50,289 nucleotides of DNA from Bacillus sp. 491mf (GCF_900112415.1 NZ_FOLV01000027.1:1-50289); one strand, 5' to 3'; positions 30,116 to 40,387 are shown, counted from the stretch's first letter. Numbers and translations are program-made. The notes: a model not told the origin generated them from the letters alone.

Positions 30116-31495
30116 TTATGAATTTTTCTTATTCAGCAATTGATCAACATAATCTTCTTTGTTTGTTTGACGTGCACGTGCAATTGACAATGCTTTTGCT
30201 GGCACATCTTCTGTAATAGTAGAACCTGCTGCAACATAAGCACCATCTTCAACTGTTACAGGAGCAACAAGGTTTGAGTTACAACCAATAAACACACCAT
30301 CGCCAATTACAGTTTTAAATTTATTCTTGCCATCGTAGTTTACCGTAATAGAACCACAACCAAGATTCACATCTTCTCCCACTTCTGCATCACCAATATA
30401 GCTTAAGTGAGAAGCTTTACTTCTATTTCCGAAAACAGTCTTTTTAATTTCAACAAAGTTTCCAACACGAACTTCATTACCAATAACAGATTGCGGACGG
30501 ATATGAGCGAACGGTCCAATAGCAACATCAATACCAATCTTACTATCATGAACAGTAGACTGACGAATTGTTGTATTATCTCCCACTTCACTATCACGTA
30601 TAACTGTATGCGGTCCAACTTCACAATTTGATCCAATAACAGTATAACCTTCAATAATTGTTCCCGGATAAATAACCGTATCATTACCAATTTTTGCATC
30701 GACGGAAATATACGTGTTATTCGGATCAATAATCGTAACACCATTTACCATATGTTGATGGTTAATACGTTTTTTCATAATGTCTTCCGCTTGCGATAGA
30801 GCGACCCTGTCATTAACTCCTAACGTTTCATCAAAATGCTCTGTTTGATAGGCAGATACAATATGACCTTCATTTTTCAAAATCTCAATCACATCTGGAA
30901 GGTAATATTCCCCTTGCACATTTTCATTAGAAACTTTGGAAAGGGAAGCAAATAGCGCTTTATTATCAAAACAATACGTACCTGTATTAATTTCTTTAAT
31001 AGCTCGCTCTACTTCATTTGCATCTTTATGTTCAACAATTTTTTCAACGTGACCGTTTTCATTGCGAACAATTCGTCCATAACCAGTAGGCTCTTCTATG
31101 TAGGCCGTTAATACCGTTGCCATTGCCCCTGATTCTTCATGCTGCTTTAATAATGCTTCCATTGTTTCTGCTGTAATAAGAGGTGTATCACCACAAATTA
31201 CTAATGTTGTTCCATTCTCGTTCCCCAGTGCGTCAGTTGCTTGCATAACAGCATGTGCTGTTCCTAACTGCTCCGTTTGCAATGCAAATTCACTCGCACT
31301 TCCTAATTGATCTTGTACCTTTTCAGCGCCGTGTCCAACAACCGTAACAAGTTTCTGCACTTCTAGCTGAGAGACTTGATCAACTACATGCTGTACCATC
31401 GGTTTCCCGCATACAGAATGCAACACTTTGTATAAACTTGACTTCATACGTGTGCCTTTTCCTGCTGCAAGAATCACTGCATATCTTTTCGACAT
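30116..31495 (-). CDS. glmU: bifunctional UDP-GlcNAc pyrophosphorylase / GlcN-1-P acetyltransferase
   Basis: Makes UDP-N-acetylglucosamine for peptidoglycan and teichoic acids. The 459 residues comprise an N-terminal uridyltransferase ([14 protein letters not shown]; about 1-230) and a left-handed beta-helix acetyltransferase (about 250-450) with hexapeptide repeats such as [20 protein letters not shown]. The start at ATG 31495 has GGAGGG 5-6 nt upstream; the frame runs a further six codons. It is first in the glmU-prs unit with its own sigma-A promoter. Confidence 0.97.
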   Translation of the reverse strand: MSKRYAVILAAGKGTRMKSSLYKVLHSVCGKPMVQHVVDQVSQLEVQKLVTVVGHGAEKVQDQLGSASEFALQTEQLGTAHAVMQATDALGNENGTTLVICGDTPLITAETMEALLKQHEESGAMATVLTAYIEEPTGYGRIVRNENGHVEKIVEHKDANEVERAIKEINTGTYCFDNKALFASLSKVSNENVQGEYYLPDVIEILKNEGHIVSAYQTEHFDETLGVNDRVALSQAEDIMKKRINHQHMVNGVTIIDPNNTYISVDAKIGNDTVIYPGTIIEGYTVIGSNCEVGPHTVIRDSEVGDNTTIRQSTVHDSKIGIDVAIGPFAHIRPQSVIGNEVRVGNFVEIKKTVFGNRSKASHLSYIGDAEVGEDVNLGCGSITVNYDGKNKFKTVIGDGVFIGCNSNLVAPVTVEDGAYVAAGSTITEDVPAKALSIARARQTNKEDYVDQLLNKKNS

Positions 31496-31531
31496 ATAGA
31501 CCCTCCATCGCAACCTATTTATCCATTAAAA

Positions 31532-31560
31532 ATATTATCCTAAATAACCATACATTTCAA
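31532..31560 (-). promoter_or_regulatory. sigma-A promoter of glmU-prs
   Basis: On the minus strand there is TTGAAA (31555-31560), a 17-bp spacer and TAATAT (31532-31537), about 35 bp before the glmU ATG. Confidence 0.7.
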
Positions 31561-31710
31561 GAAACACCTTATAACTATTAAATTTTACCATAACTTTTAT
31601 GTAATGTTTTAGTATTTCATATCTTTTTATGAAATACGTTATACTATTCCTTTTTCATAAAAAATAGAGGTAGCTATTATAGGTATAAATTTTGAAAATG
31701 ATGTAAAAAT

Positions 31711-31765
31711 CCTCTTTCTTTTTAGACGGGCGAGAGCATCTGGCTATGCATAGCCGCTGCTTGTA
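31711..31765 (-). repeat. palindromic element between spoVG and glmU (copy A)
   Basis: The 390-bp spoVG-glmU gap has no gene. It holds the glmU promoter, the spoVG terminator and this element. The element has a 14-bp perfect palindrome GGCTATGCATAGCC (31742-31755) next to a segment whose minus strand reads CCAGATGCTCTCG, followed by CTAAAAAGAAAG. The same layout recurs on the plus strand at 42685-42735. Confidence 0.5.
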
Positions 31766-31810
31766 TGTTGAACAATCAAAATTGATGTATAAAATATATG
31801 AAAACAACAA

Positions 31811-31840
31811 CAAACTCCTGTAAATATTTACAGGAGTTTG
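31811..31840 (-). terminator. spoVG terminator
   Basis: A 30-bp perfect palindrome (half-site CAAACTCCTGTAAAT) is followed on the minus strand by TTGTTGTTTTC. Between it and the spoVG stop is a tandem copy of AGAGCTCTTCTT (from 31851 and from 31865). Confidence 0.82.
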
Positions 31841-31885
31841 CCAAAATTATAGAGCTCTTCTTTTAGAGCTCTTCTTATTCGAATT

Positions 31886-32179
31886 TTACGAAGCTCCAGC
31901 TTCTTCAAACTCAACTTCTTCTAACTCGCCTAAACGGTGATACTCAGTTAAAACCGCATCTTGAATTTTAGAACGAGTATTAGAATTAATTGGATGAGCA
32001 ATGTCACGGAACTCTCCATCCGGAGTACGTTTACTTGGCATTGCTACAAATAATCCATTATTGCCATCAATTACACGAATATCATGAACAACAAATTCGT
32101 GGTCTAGTGTAATAGAGGCAATCGCTCTCATGCGGCCTTCTGTGTTTACACGGCGTAATCTTACGTCAGTCACTTCCAT
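31886..32179 (-). CDS. spoVG: SpoVG, sporulation and RNA-binding regulator
   Basis: A small (97-residue) conserved protein that binds nucleic acid and influences asymmetric septation, cell-wall and virulence genes in Firmicutes. It begins [19 protein letters not shown] and contains [20 protein letters not shown], the family core. It ends with an acidic tail ([13 protein letters not shown]). GGTGG precedes the ATG by about 10 nt. It has a sigma-H promoter and an AT-rich upstream region where AbrB binds in B. subtilis. Confidence 0.97.
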   Translation of the reverse strand: MEVTDVRLRRVNTEGRMRAIASITLDHEFVVHDIRVIDGNNGLFVAMPSKRTPDGEFRDIAHPINSNTRSKIQDAVLTEYHRLGELEEVEFEEAGAS

Positions 32180-32223
32180 CTTGTGTTCACCACCCTTTTT
32201 CTAAATAAGCGATATGTTTCTAT

Positions 32224-32252
32224 AAATTCCACAAATGTTCTATTTTTCCTTC
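32224..32252 (-). promoter_or_regulatory. sigma-H promoter of spoVG
   Basis: On the minus strand there is GAAGGAAAA (32244-32252), an 11-bp spacer and GTGGAATTT (32224-32232). This fits RnAGGAWWW-N11/12-RnnGAATWW at every position. The upstream 32253-32300 is very A/T-rich, like the AbrB-bound region of B. subtilis spoVG. Confidence 0.85.
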
Positions 32253-32332
32253 AATTTTTCAAAAATTTTTAAGATAAAAATTTTTATATCAATGAAATAT
32301 ATAAATAAATACACGTTAACGCTTACAATTTC

Positions 32333-32707
32333 TTATTTTACAAGGGCAATAACTTCAATTTCAACGGATACATCTTTTGGTAATCTCACTACTTGTACAC
32401 AAGAGCGTGCCGGTTTATTCGTAGAAAAATATGTACTATATACTTCATTTACCGCATTAAAATCATTCATATCTTTTAGAAATACAGTTGTTTTTACCAC
32501 CGTCTCAAACGATGCTCCTGCTTCTGTTAATACCGCCTTTAAATTTTGAAACACTTGCTCTGTTTGGTCCTTTATATCTCCAGCCACAACTTCACCATTT
32601 ACTGTTAAAGGAATTTGTCCAGAACTGTAAAACATATTATTTACAATCATACCTTGTGAATATGGACCAATTGCCTGCGGCACCCCATTTGCTTGAACTA
32701 CCTTCAT
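32333..32707 (-). CDS. ridA: RidA family enamine/imine deaminase (YabJ)
   Basis: Hydrolyses reactive 2-aminoacrylate and related imines. At 124 residues it has the trimeric YjgF/RidA fold: [20 protein letters not shown], then [20 protein letters not shown], and [18 protein letters not shown] with the conserved Arg. The start at ATG 32707 has GGGTGGGG just upstream; the frame is open to 32761 through an intergenic repeat. It sits between purR and spoVG, as yabJ does in B. subtilis, where it has been linked to PurR function. Confidence 0.95.
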   Translation of the reverse strand: MKVVQANGVPQAIGPYSQGMIVNNMFYSSGQIPLTVNGEVVAGDIKDQTEQVFQNLKAVLTEAGASFETVVKTTVFLKDMNDFNAVNEVYSTYFSTNKPARSCVQVVRLPKDVSVEIEVIALVK

Positions 32708-32771
32708 CGTTCCCCACCCTTTTATATTTTTTATCCTACTTTCACAAATTGGCTCTAACAAGGAGCCTATT

Positions 32772-32823
32772 GTTTTAGCAGAAGGTAAGCCTCCAAATTT
32801 GGGAGCTTACCTCCTGCTAAAAC
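32772..32823. repeat. long inverted repeat between purR and ridA
   Basis: About 22-bp arms beginning GTTTTAGCAG (32772) and ending CTGCTAAAAC (32823) carry one mismatch and one bulge, with a 7-nt loop around AAATTTG. It would fold into a strong hairpin in RNA from either strand. No T-run follows, so it is probably a small repeat element and not a terminator. Confidence 0.7.
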
Positions 32824-32888
32824 TTACTGCTCGTAAATAATGTGACAAAGTAGTCAATTCGTAAAATCTTGTTATCCATTAGTATAAA

Positions 32889-32916
32889 AAAAGATAAAGC
32901 AGCCGCTTTATCTTTT
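32889..32916 (-). terminator. purR terminator
   Basis: A 12-bp perfect hairpin AAAAGATAAAGC / GCTTTATCTTTT with a 4-nt loop is followed by a T-run on the minus strand. Confidence 0.92.
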
Positions 32917-32974
32917 CCTCACTCTGACGAACAAGATCTTCTTGAAAACAACCTATATAAGAAGATTGTTTATC

Positions 32975-33823
32975 TTATTCAACTTCTACAATCATATCAG
33001 TAAATGGACTTAAAGAATAATTTCCTTTTTCCACTTGAATCGTCTTTTCTCTCACATCTACTTCAGACAAGCGAATTAACGAAACAAAGTTATCTACAAG
33101 TCTTTCCTCAATATCACTTGATTCCACTAAAACGCCAATGCCAACAACATTTGCATTAAATTCCTCAAGCATACTCATCATGCCTTGCACTGTTCCGCCG
33201 GCCTTCATAAAATCATCAATGATTAATACGTTCGCACCTTCAGGAAGACTACGCTTTGCTAATGTCATCGTTTGAATACGCTTAGAAGAGCCTGATACAT
33301 AATTAATACTTACTGTTGGGCCTTCTGTTACTTTATTATCTTTTCTAGCAATTACGACTGGAACATCTAAATAATTTGCTACTGCATATGCCAAAGGAAT
33401 CCCTTTTGTTGCAACTGTCATAACAGCGTCAATTGACTGCCTTGCAAATACAGAAGCAAAAAGTCGCCCTGCACCATTAATATAGCGCGGATTACTTAAA
33501 AGATCCGTCATATATAAATAACCACCCGGAAGAATACGATCAGGATTCTCAAATAAATTACAAAGCTCATCAATAATTTGCTTTGCTTCCTCCTGACTTA
33601 TATATGGGATATATTTCACTCCTCCTGCTGCACCTGGTACCGTTTGTAATGTGCCGACCCCTTGTTGTTCAAACGTTTGTTTAATAATGACTAAATCTTC
33701 ACTAATAGAAGATTTAGCAGAATGATACCGTTCAGCAAAAAAAGTGAGAGAAACTAACTGACGAGGGTTTTGAAGCAAATAATAAGTCATATCGACTAAC
33801 CTTGTACTTCGTCTAATCTTCAT
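32975..33823 (-). CDS. purR: purine operon repressor PurR
   Basis: PRPP-responsive repressor of purine genes in Bacillus. In 282 residues there is an N-terminal winged-helix domain (about 1-75; MKIRRSTRLVDMTYYLLQNP) and a C-terminal phosphoribosyltransferase-like domain with the PRPP loop VLIIDDFMKAGGT near residue 200. It binds PRPP but lacks catalysis in the family. GAGGTGAG precedes the ATG. The 54-bp gap before it contains AATTACGAATATT (plus strand, 33836-33848), a loose match to the PurBox, so autoregulation is possible. Confidence 0.96.
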   Translation of the reverse strand: MKIRRSTRLVDMTYYLLQNPRQLVSLTFFAERYHSAKSSISEDLVIIKQTFEQQGVGTLQTVPGAAGGVKYIPYISQEEAKQIIDELCNLFENPDRILPGGYLYMTDLLSNPRYINGAGRLFASVFARQSIDAVMTVATKGIPLAYAVANYLDVPVVIARKDNKVTEGPTVSINYVSGSSKRIQTMTLAKRSLPEGANVLIIDDFMKAGGTVQGMMSMLEEFNANVVGIGVLVESSDIEERLVDNFVSLIRLSEVDVREKTIQVEKGNYSLSPFTDMIVEVE

Positions 33824-33877
33824 GCTCTCACCTCAAATTACGAATATTTTAAACAAATCATAACTTATTATACGCCT

Positions 33878-34747
33878 TTATTCAAGACCTTCTCGCTCTC
33901 CTAATAAACGAACTGCGTATACTTGGTCACAAAATCCTTTTAACCCGTTATAAATACGGTGCATGCGTGAATCATGACGAACTAAACCAAAAACAGTTGG
34001 GCCGCTACCGCTCATTAAAACCGCATCTGCACCGAAACGTTTCATCTGAGCTTTAATATGTGCCACTTCAGGATGCATTGAAAATGTTACATCTTCTAAC
34101 ACATTGCCAACAGCATGACAAATTCCCTCATAATCACCATTTTGAATTACTTCAACCATACGATTTACATCTGGATGTGTTACACGATTTAATTGTAAAT
34201 TCCCATATACATCAGCTGTAGAAACACCAATATGTGGTTTGGCCAAAATGACCCAGCAAGAAGGAGGTGTCTTTATATGTTCGATTTTCTCACCTCGACC
34301 CGTTGCAATGGCAGTTCCGCCGTATACACAAAACGATACATCCGATCCAATCTCGGCACCTAGTTTCGCAAGTTCATCAATTGTAAGTCCGAGATTCCAT
34401 AATTGATTCAGACCTCTTAATGCTGCAGCTGCATCGCTGCTTCCACCTGCTAAGCCCGCTGCAACCGGAATCGTTTTTTCAATTGCAATAGACACTCCCT
34501 TTTTTACTTGAAAACGTTTCTTTAACAATCTTGCCGCCTGATAAGCTAAATTTCTTTGGTCGTCTGGGACATAACGGTTATGAGATACAATTTCAATCCG
34601 GTCTTCAGATAACTCTGTTAGTTCTAACCGATCTGCTAAATCAATTGTTGTCATAATCATTTTAACTTCATGATAGCCGTCCGGTCTTTTCCCTAGTACA
34701 TCTAACGACAAATTAATTTTCGCTGGTGCTTTAACTAGTAGCTTCAA
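33878..34747 (-). CDS. ispE: 4-diphosphocytidyl-2-C-methyl-D-erythritol kinase
   Basis: GHMP-family kinase of the MEP isoprenoid pathway. It begins [20 protein letters not shown]; the ATP loop reads [20 protein letters not shown], and [10 protein letters not shown] lies near the C-terminus. The start is reassigned to TTG at 34747: AGGTGA lies 5 nt upstream, while the in-frame GTG at 34756 is inside that Shine-Dalgarno. The result is 289 residues, the family length. Confidence 0.95.
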   Translation of the reverse strand: MKLLVKAPAKINLSLDVLGKRPDGYHEVKMIMTTIDLADRLELTELSEDRIEIVSHNRYVPDDQRNLAYQAARLLKKRFQVKKGVSIAIEKTIPVAAGLAGGSSDAAAALRGLNQLWNLGLTIDELAKLGAEIGSDVSFCVYGGTAIATGRGEKIEHIKTPPSCWVILAKPHIGVSTADVYGNLQLNRVTHPDVNRMVEVIQNGDYEGICHAVGNVLEDVTFSMHPEVAHIKAQMKRFGADAVLMSGSGPTVFGLVRHDSRMHRIYNGLKGFCDQVYAVRLLGEREGLE

Positions 34748-34895
34748 TCTATTCACCTACTCTATGTACTCAATCTTTTATCGTTTATTTTACCATAAAT
34801 TTATAGTAGAACGATGACACTTTCCTAATTATAACGAAAAGCATCAAGAATGAAACTACTTATATAATACGAATACAACTTTTTCGCGTGCAAAA

Positions 34896-34918
34896 AGCCG
34901 AGGAATATCCCCTCGGCT
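34896..34918 (-). terminator. sspF terminator
   Basis: An 8-bp hairpin AGCCGAGG / CCTCGGCT is followed on the minus strand by TTTTTG, just past the sspF stop. Confidence 0.9.
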
Positions 34919-34943
34919 ACCGTAGCATAGAAGTATCTCACTG

Positions 34944-35123
34944 TTACTGATTTTGTTTCATCAATTGCTGCTCTGCAATCTCAATTGCCCGTTTAACCAT
35001 GTTACCAGCATCTTTCGCACGAATTCCGCCCCATCCTTCTTTTTGCACGACATCGTAAAATCCAAGCTCTTTTGCAAGCTCTTCTTTAAATTTATTTGAC
35101 ATGACTCCTCTTCGTCTACTCAA
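34944..35123 (-). CDS. sspF: small acid-soluble spore protein SspF
   Basis: Minor alpha/beta-type spore DNA-binding protein of 59 residues. Conserved segments are [20 protein letters not shown] and [20 protein letters not shown]. It protects spore DNA in the forespore. The start is TTG at 35123 (protein [10 protein letters not shown]...), with GGGGG 7 nt upstream. The upstream in-frame ATG at 35153 is poorly supported and would give an atypical N-terminus. A sigma-G-type -10 lies about 30 bp upstream. Confidence 0.92.
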   Translation of the reverse strand: MSRRRGVMSNKFKEELAKELGFYDVVQKEGWGGIRAKDAGNMVKRAIEIAEQQLMKQNQ

Positions 35124-35154
35124 TGCAAGTCCCCCTTTATCGCTACGGTACATT

Positions 35155-35161
35155 TAGTATG
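35155..35161 (-). promoter_or_regulatory. sigma-G-type -10 of sspF
   Basis: On the minus strand CATACTA exactly fits the sigma-G -10 CATNNTA. No good GHATR -35 lies 17-18 bp upstream (GGATT is 20 bp away). Confidence 0.5.
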
Positions 35162-35218
35162 TGACACTACGAATTTCTTCAAATCCGGAAAATATATGTA
35201 ATTAAACAAGCCCCATCC

Positions 35219-35494
35219 TTAAACAGATTGTTCACCTAACATGATTTCATTATCTTGTGCATCATAAAACGTAAGCTCAACAGTTTCTGTTAATACGTCT
35301 GCATAACTATAGGAAACACGCTGAAATGTATCCTCTTGTTGATCAAGTTGAACGACAAAAACCGAACGGTATGTTTCTGCCAACACACCAGATCTTTCTA
35401 TCGTTTTTCTTCTTCCACTATTCGCTTTTAGCATAAGCCTCTGACCAAGATGATGGTCCAGTGCACTTTTAATTTCGTCTAAACGTTTTGACAT
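35219..35494 (-). CDS. veg: Veg protein
   Basis: A 91-residue conserved small protein with a Veg-family beta-barrel core: [20 protein letters not shown], then [13 protein letters not shown] and [20 protein letters not shown]. In B. subtilis Veg is abundant in vegetative cells and promotes biofilm gene expression; its biochemistry is unclear. AGGTG lies 9 nt before the ATG. The 140-bp upstream gap has several TATA-like hexamers, but I could not fix the promoter. Confidence 0.94.
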   Translation of the reverse strand: MSKRLDEIKSALDHHLGQRLMLKANSGRRKTIERSGVLAETYRSVFVVQLDQQEDTFQRVSYSYADVLTETVELTFYDAQDNEIMLGEQSV

Positions 35495-35610
35495 ATCGTG
35501 CTACACCTCGCTGTAATTGGGATGGAAAGTATAGAAATACAAGTTATACACATATAGTCTGTACGTTCTTATACTTTTTTATCCAAATCTCAAAAAGCGC
35601 GTACATAAAA

Positions 35611-35634
35611 AGCAAGGTAAATGCTTACCTTGCT
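35611..35634 (-). terminator. yabG terminator
   Basis: A 10-bp perfect hairpin AGCAAGGTAA / TTACCTTGCT with a 4-nt loop is followed on the minus strand by TTTTA. It touches the yabG stop codon. Confidence 0.9.
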
Positions 35635-36497
35635 CACTCTTCATAATATTGAAAGGGCAATCCTGTTCGTAAAATCCCCTTTGTTTCAATTCCGCCAAGT
35701 CCCTTCTCACCAGTTATTGTATTGCGCACCACATCCCAAACATTAACTCGTTCCATAAAAGATGTAAAACTCACTTTTGCTACAACATACACTGGATCTA
35801 ACGCATGAATATTAATGCGTGACGGAGAACTTGCAAAATTTGCTCCGGCTCGAATAAGAGCCTCAAAATGCGATTGACACGCCCCAGCAAAAATAACTGG
35901 GTGATCTAATGAAGGATACTTTTTCCGTACTGTACGTACAGCCTGTACAAAATGCTTAGAATGACGATAAGCTGCTAAATTTCCCATTTCTCCCTTTGAT
36001 TTTGTATAAGCATCATGCCCAGTAATTACTAAAATGTCAGGACGAGCATGCTCAATTAAATCTAAAACCTTCTCTTGCATCTCCGTTTCTTTACAATGAA
36101 TTCCCTGTACAGGCACACCTATTTTCGTATATAAATCTAAGCACTTCCTTAAATATAAAGGATCTCCATCAAGATGAAGCACTTTACCTGGCATTTGAAA
36201 ATAATTTACTTCACTTGCATAGCCGCCTGTTGACTGATATTCTTGCCGCTCTCTCATTAATACATAATCTTGTTGAAATAAGCGATATGTCTTTTCCATT
36301 GTTTCTCGTTCCTGTTTCACTCTTTTCGTATAATCCCGTTGATCGACAAGAACTAAATCTTCTATCGGTGCATCTGCTACGAGCCGAAATTCTTCCCCAA
36401 ACAAAATTGCTATCGTGTCTTTTATTTCTGTTACTCGAAAAAGAAGGTCACGCTTATAAGACTTTCTCTCCACTAAATCTCCAACGTGTACAGCCAT
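35634..36497 (-). CDS. yabG: sporulation-specific protease YabG
   Basis: Mother-cell cysteine protease that processes spore coat proteins. At 287 residues it begins MAVHVGDLVERKSYKRDLLF. It carries LVITGHDAYTKSKGEMGN and IFAGACQSHFEALIRAGANF; the His of GHD and Cys of GAC are the probable catalytic pair. GGAGG lies 7 nt before the ATG. A sigma-K-type promoter precedes it, in line with late mother-cell expression. Confidence 0.94.
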   Translation of the reverse strand: MAVHVGDLVERKSYKRDLLFRVTEIKDTIAILFGEEFRLVADAPIEDLVLVDQRDYTKRVKQERETMEKTYRLFQQDYVLMRERQEYQSTGGYASEVNYFQMPGKVLHLDGDPLYLRKCLDLYTKIGVPVQGIHCKETEMQEKVLDLIEHARPDILVITGHDAYTKSKGEMGNLAAYRHSKHFVQAVRTVRKKYPSLDHPVIFAGACQSHFEALIRAGANFASSPSRINIHALDPVYVVAKVSFTSFMERVNVWDVVRNTITGEKGLGGIETKGILRTGLPFQYYEE

Positions 36498-36546
36498 CCT
36501 TTTACCTCCAAACTCGTAGGGACATATAACTCACTACGTTCTGTTT

Positions 36547-36574
36547 TAGCCTATGAACTTATAGGAAAAAGGTG
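36547..36574 (-). promoter_or_regulatory. sigma-K-type promoter of yabG
   Basis: On the minus strand there is CACC (36571-36574), a 15-bp spacer and CATAGGCTA (36547-36555). This fits the sigma-K pattern ACC-N15/16-CATAnnnTA. It begins directly after the T-run of the rsmA terminator. Confidence 0.65.
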
Positions 36575-36579
36575 ACAAA

Positions 36580-36605
36580 AAAGGCAGCTCGAAACGAGCT
36601 ACCTT

Positions 36606-36606
<1 letters not shown>
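36580..36606 (-). terminator. rsmA terminator
   Basis: A 12-bp hairpin AAAGG.AGCTCG / CGAGCT.CCTTT (one T-G pair, 3-nt loop) is followed by TTTTTT on the minus strand. It touches the rsmA stop. Confidence 0.9.
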
Positions 36607-38035
<1,429 letters not shown>

Positions 38036-38128
38036 AACTTCCTCCACACTCATTTCACATCTCTAATTAGTAAAACAAAAAAACGCCTACTTTTCCATTA
38101 TTATTTTCCTAGTTCATACAATTTAAAA

Positions 38129-38154
38129 AGCAGAGGAGAAAAAATCCCTCTGCT
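38129..38154 (-). terminator. yabE terminator
   Basis: An 8-bp hairpin AGCAGAGG / CCTCTGCT is followed on the minus strand by TTTTTA, just after the yabE stop. Confidence 0.88.
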
Positions 38155-38161
38155 TACCCTA

Positions 38162-39355
38162 TTATTGTAACACTTTAATCTTCACTCGTTTTCTTCCCCA
38201 AACTTCAGCCTGTGATTCTGTTGGCATAAGAACATCAATACGATTCCCTTTAATCGCTCCGCCCGTATCACCAGCAACTGCATGTCCGTATCCCTCTACC
38301 CATACCTTTGTTCCAAGAGGAATAATCCGCGGATCTACTGCAATTAATTTCATATTTGGATTTTCCCTATAATTATAGCCCCCTGCACTTACACCTTGGC
38401 ATCCCCCGCAGTACGGTGAGTAAGCTGTTGCTTCCACATAAAATTCGTTGGCAACTGCGCCCCCTACATCACCTAAAATAGACTCTTCTTCTTTTGTACC
38501 AACAGCTACAATGCGATTTTTTTCTTCTTGTACGATTTCTTCTTTCTGTAAGTTTCTTAAAACTTCATTCCCGTCCTCTTTTATGACTGCAAATACTTTC
38601 TTCTTTTTTCCTTCTATTCCTTCTTGAATTACTTTTTCTGTCCCCTTACGGAGTGAAGAATCTTCTTGTCTCAATTCAGTAAAGGGAATTGGTTCTTCCA
38701 CTGCATCGCTTACTTTTTCTACTCGAACCACTTTGACCTTCATATTTTGCTGCATCACTTCCTGTAAGGCTGGTTCTACTCTATCCATTTCACTTAGTGA
38801 CACTTGTCGTTCTTTCAAAAAGTTAGCGACAGTAGTCGAAGTTGACCACACTTGCTGTTCTTGACCGCCAACGTGTAATGTAACCGGGAATGCTTTTTGA
38901 ATCATAATTTTTTGCGTACCTTCTAACGATGTATGCAAACTAGGATATACTTTATCATGTTCACTAACTTCAATATGTTCTTCTACTAACAAGTCTTTTA
39001 CTGTTTTTGTTGTTGATTGTACTTGTTTCTCTTTCCCATCCACTATAACCATAAATGGCTTCGCTTTTTCTACAACTACTTTCATTTCATCCTTAATTTT
39101 TGTAGAAAGTGCTGGATATATGTGATCTTTTTCTGACACTTGAATTTTTTCTTCCTGCAAGAGCTCGCTTATAGTATTCGCATGTGTATAAATTTCTTGT
39201 TTCTGTCCATCTACTTCAATCGTTATTTTATCTGTTGTTCCCGCATACGCTACTGTCCCAACAGATCCTGAAATAATTAATGCACTCGTAAATCTTACTA
39301 CTAATTTTTTGCTCACTTCTAACCTGGATAATAAACTTTTAGCATTTACAATCAC
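38162..39355 (-). CDS. yabE: secreted YabE-like cell-wall protein with DUF348, G5 and 3D domains
   Basis: A 397-residue exported protein. The basic N-terminus and hydrophobic segment (about 19-38) end in VAYA-GT, a likely signal-peptidase site. Three DUF348 repeats follow (about 43-93, 100-150, 157-206; each with a TxxELL/DLL-type core), then a G5-like domain (about 208-290). The C-terminal 3D domain (about 305-395) has the Asp-bearing VDPRIIPLGTKVWVEGYGHA and AGDTGGAIKGNRIDV. The 3D fold resembles lytic transglycosylase/Rpf-type enzymes, so peptidoglycan remodelling is likely. The start is GTG at 39355, with GGAGGG 9-10 nt upstream. Confidence 0.92.
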   Translation of the reverse strand: MIVNAKSLLSRLEVSKKLVVRFTSALIISGSVGTVAYAGTTDKITIEVDGQKQEIYTHANTISELLQEEKIQVSEKDHIYPALSTKIKDEMKVVVEKAKPFMVIVDGKEKQVQSTTKTVKDLLVEEHIEVSEHDKVYPSLHTSLEGTQKIMIQKAFPVTLHVGGQEQQVWSTSTTVANFLKERQVSLSEMDRVEPALQEVMQQNMKVKVVRVEKVSDAVEEPIPFTELRQEDSSLRKGTEKVIQEGIEGKKKKVFAVIKEDGNEVLRNLQKEEIVQEEKNRIVAVGTKEEESILGDVGGAVANEFYVEATAYSPYCGGCQGVSAGGYNYRENPNMKLIAVDPRIIPLGTKVWVEGYGHAVAGDTGGAIKGNRIDVLMPTESQAEVWGRKRVKIKVLQ

Positions 39356-39460
39356 AATAAAATACCCTCCCTGTCTAGATCAGAATTATTAATTCTCATT
39401 CTCCTACTATTTCTAGTAGTGTTACTCATCTGAAGATAAACATAGGTGAAGGGAGAAAAA

Positions 39461-39480
39461 GAGGAGGAATCCCCCCCCTC
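39461..39480 (-). terminator. tatD terminator
   Basis: A G-rich/C-rich hairpin (GAGGAGG against CCTCCCC-type arms, 39461-39480) is followed by TTTTTCTCCC on the minus strand, just past the tatD stop. Confidence 0.75.
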
Positions 39481-39489
39481 TACTTCTCA

Positions 39490-40257
39490 TTATTGAATGC
39501 CGAATAGTTTTTTTGCATTTTCTGTTGTTTTGATCGCTACTTCTTCATAGAATAGTCCTTTTAATTTTGCAATTTCCTCTGCAACGAGCTTTACATAGCT
39601 CGGTTCATTTCGTTTTCCACGAAACGGATGAGGAGTTAAATACGGACAATCTGTTTCGATTAAAAGTTGTTCCATTGGAATTTCCATCGCAACTTCTTTT
39701 GGCTTCTTCGCATTTTTAAAGGTTACTGGACCGCCTAATGAAATAAGAAAATTCATCTCCACACACTGTTTTGCAACTTCAACACCGCCGCTATAACAGT
39801 GCATGATTCCGCCTACCTCGGATGCATTTTCTTCTTTTAAAATATCTACGATGTCTTGCGTTGCTTCTCGATTATGTATAATGATTGGTAAATTTACCTT
39901 TCTTGCTAGCCTAATTTGCTTACGAAATACCTCTTTTTGCACTTCTTTCGGAGATTTGTCCCAATGATAATCTAAGCCCATTTCACCAAGTGCAACAACT
40001 TTTGGATGAGCCGCTAACTCTTCCAACCATTTTAGATGTTCTTCTGTCATATCAATTGCATCAACAGGATGCCAACCAACAGCTGCATAAATAAAATCAT
40101 ATGTCTCTGCCAATTCTATTGCCTTTTTGATAGTCACCTCATCAAAACCAACTACAACTGTATAAGAAACACCTACTTCTTTCATTCTTGCAATTACTTC
40201 CTGTAAATCCTCTTTAAATTGCTCTGCATTTAAATGTGAATGCGTATCGAATAACAT
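39490..40257 (-). CDS. tatD: TatD family metal-dependent deoxyribonuclease
   Basis: A 255-residue amidohydrolase-fold hydrolase (YabD). Metal ligands are visible in FDTHSHLNAE, EMGLDYHWDKSP, IIHNREATQD, MHCYSGG and IETDCPYLTPHPFRGKRNEP. Family members show 3'-5' exonuclease activity on DNA; the physiological role in Bacillus is unsettled. AAAGGAG lies about 8 nt before the ATG. It is a single-gene unit between metG and yabE. Confidence 0.95.
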   Translation of the reverse strand: MLFDTHSHLNAEQFKEDLQEVIARMKEVGVSYTVVVGFDEVTIKKAIELAETYDFIYAAVGWHPVDAIDMTEEHLKWLEELAAHPKVVALGEMGLDYHWDKSPKEVQKEVFRKQIRLARKVNLPIIIHNREATQDIVDILKEENASEVGGIMHCYSGGVEVAKQCVEMNFLISLGGPVTFKNAKKPKEVAMEIPMEQLLIETDCPYLTPHPFRGKRNEPSYVKLVAEEIAKLKGLFYEEVAIKTTENAKKLFGIQ

Positions 40258-40387
40258 AATAAGAACTCCTTTTATTTGAAATAAATTCTATCATAGGAAA
40301 AAATTACTTTCCTAACACCGCAATAACAACTACATTACAATTTTGATACAAAAAAAGAAATTTTAGAAAGATTTTCGACAAGAAAAA

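Noticed and set aside
23702-32823. CRISPR array suggested by several inverted repeats
   Set aside because: The repeats are single palindromes at unrelated sites, with no regular direct repeat and spacer pattern and no cas genes.
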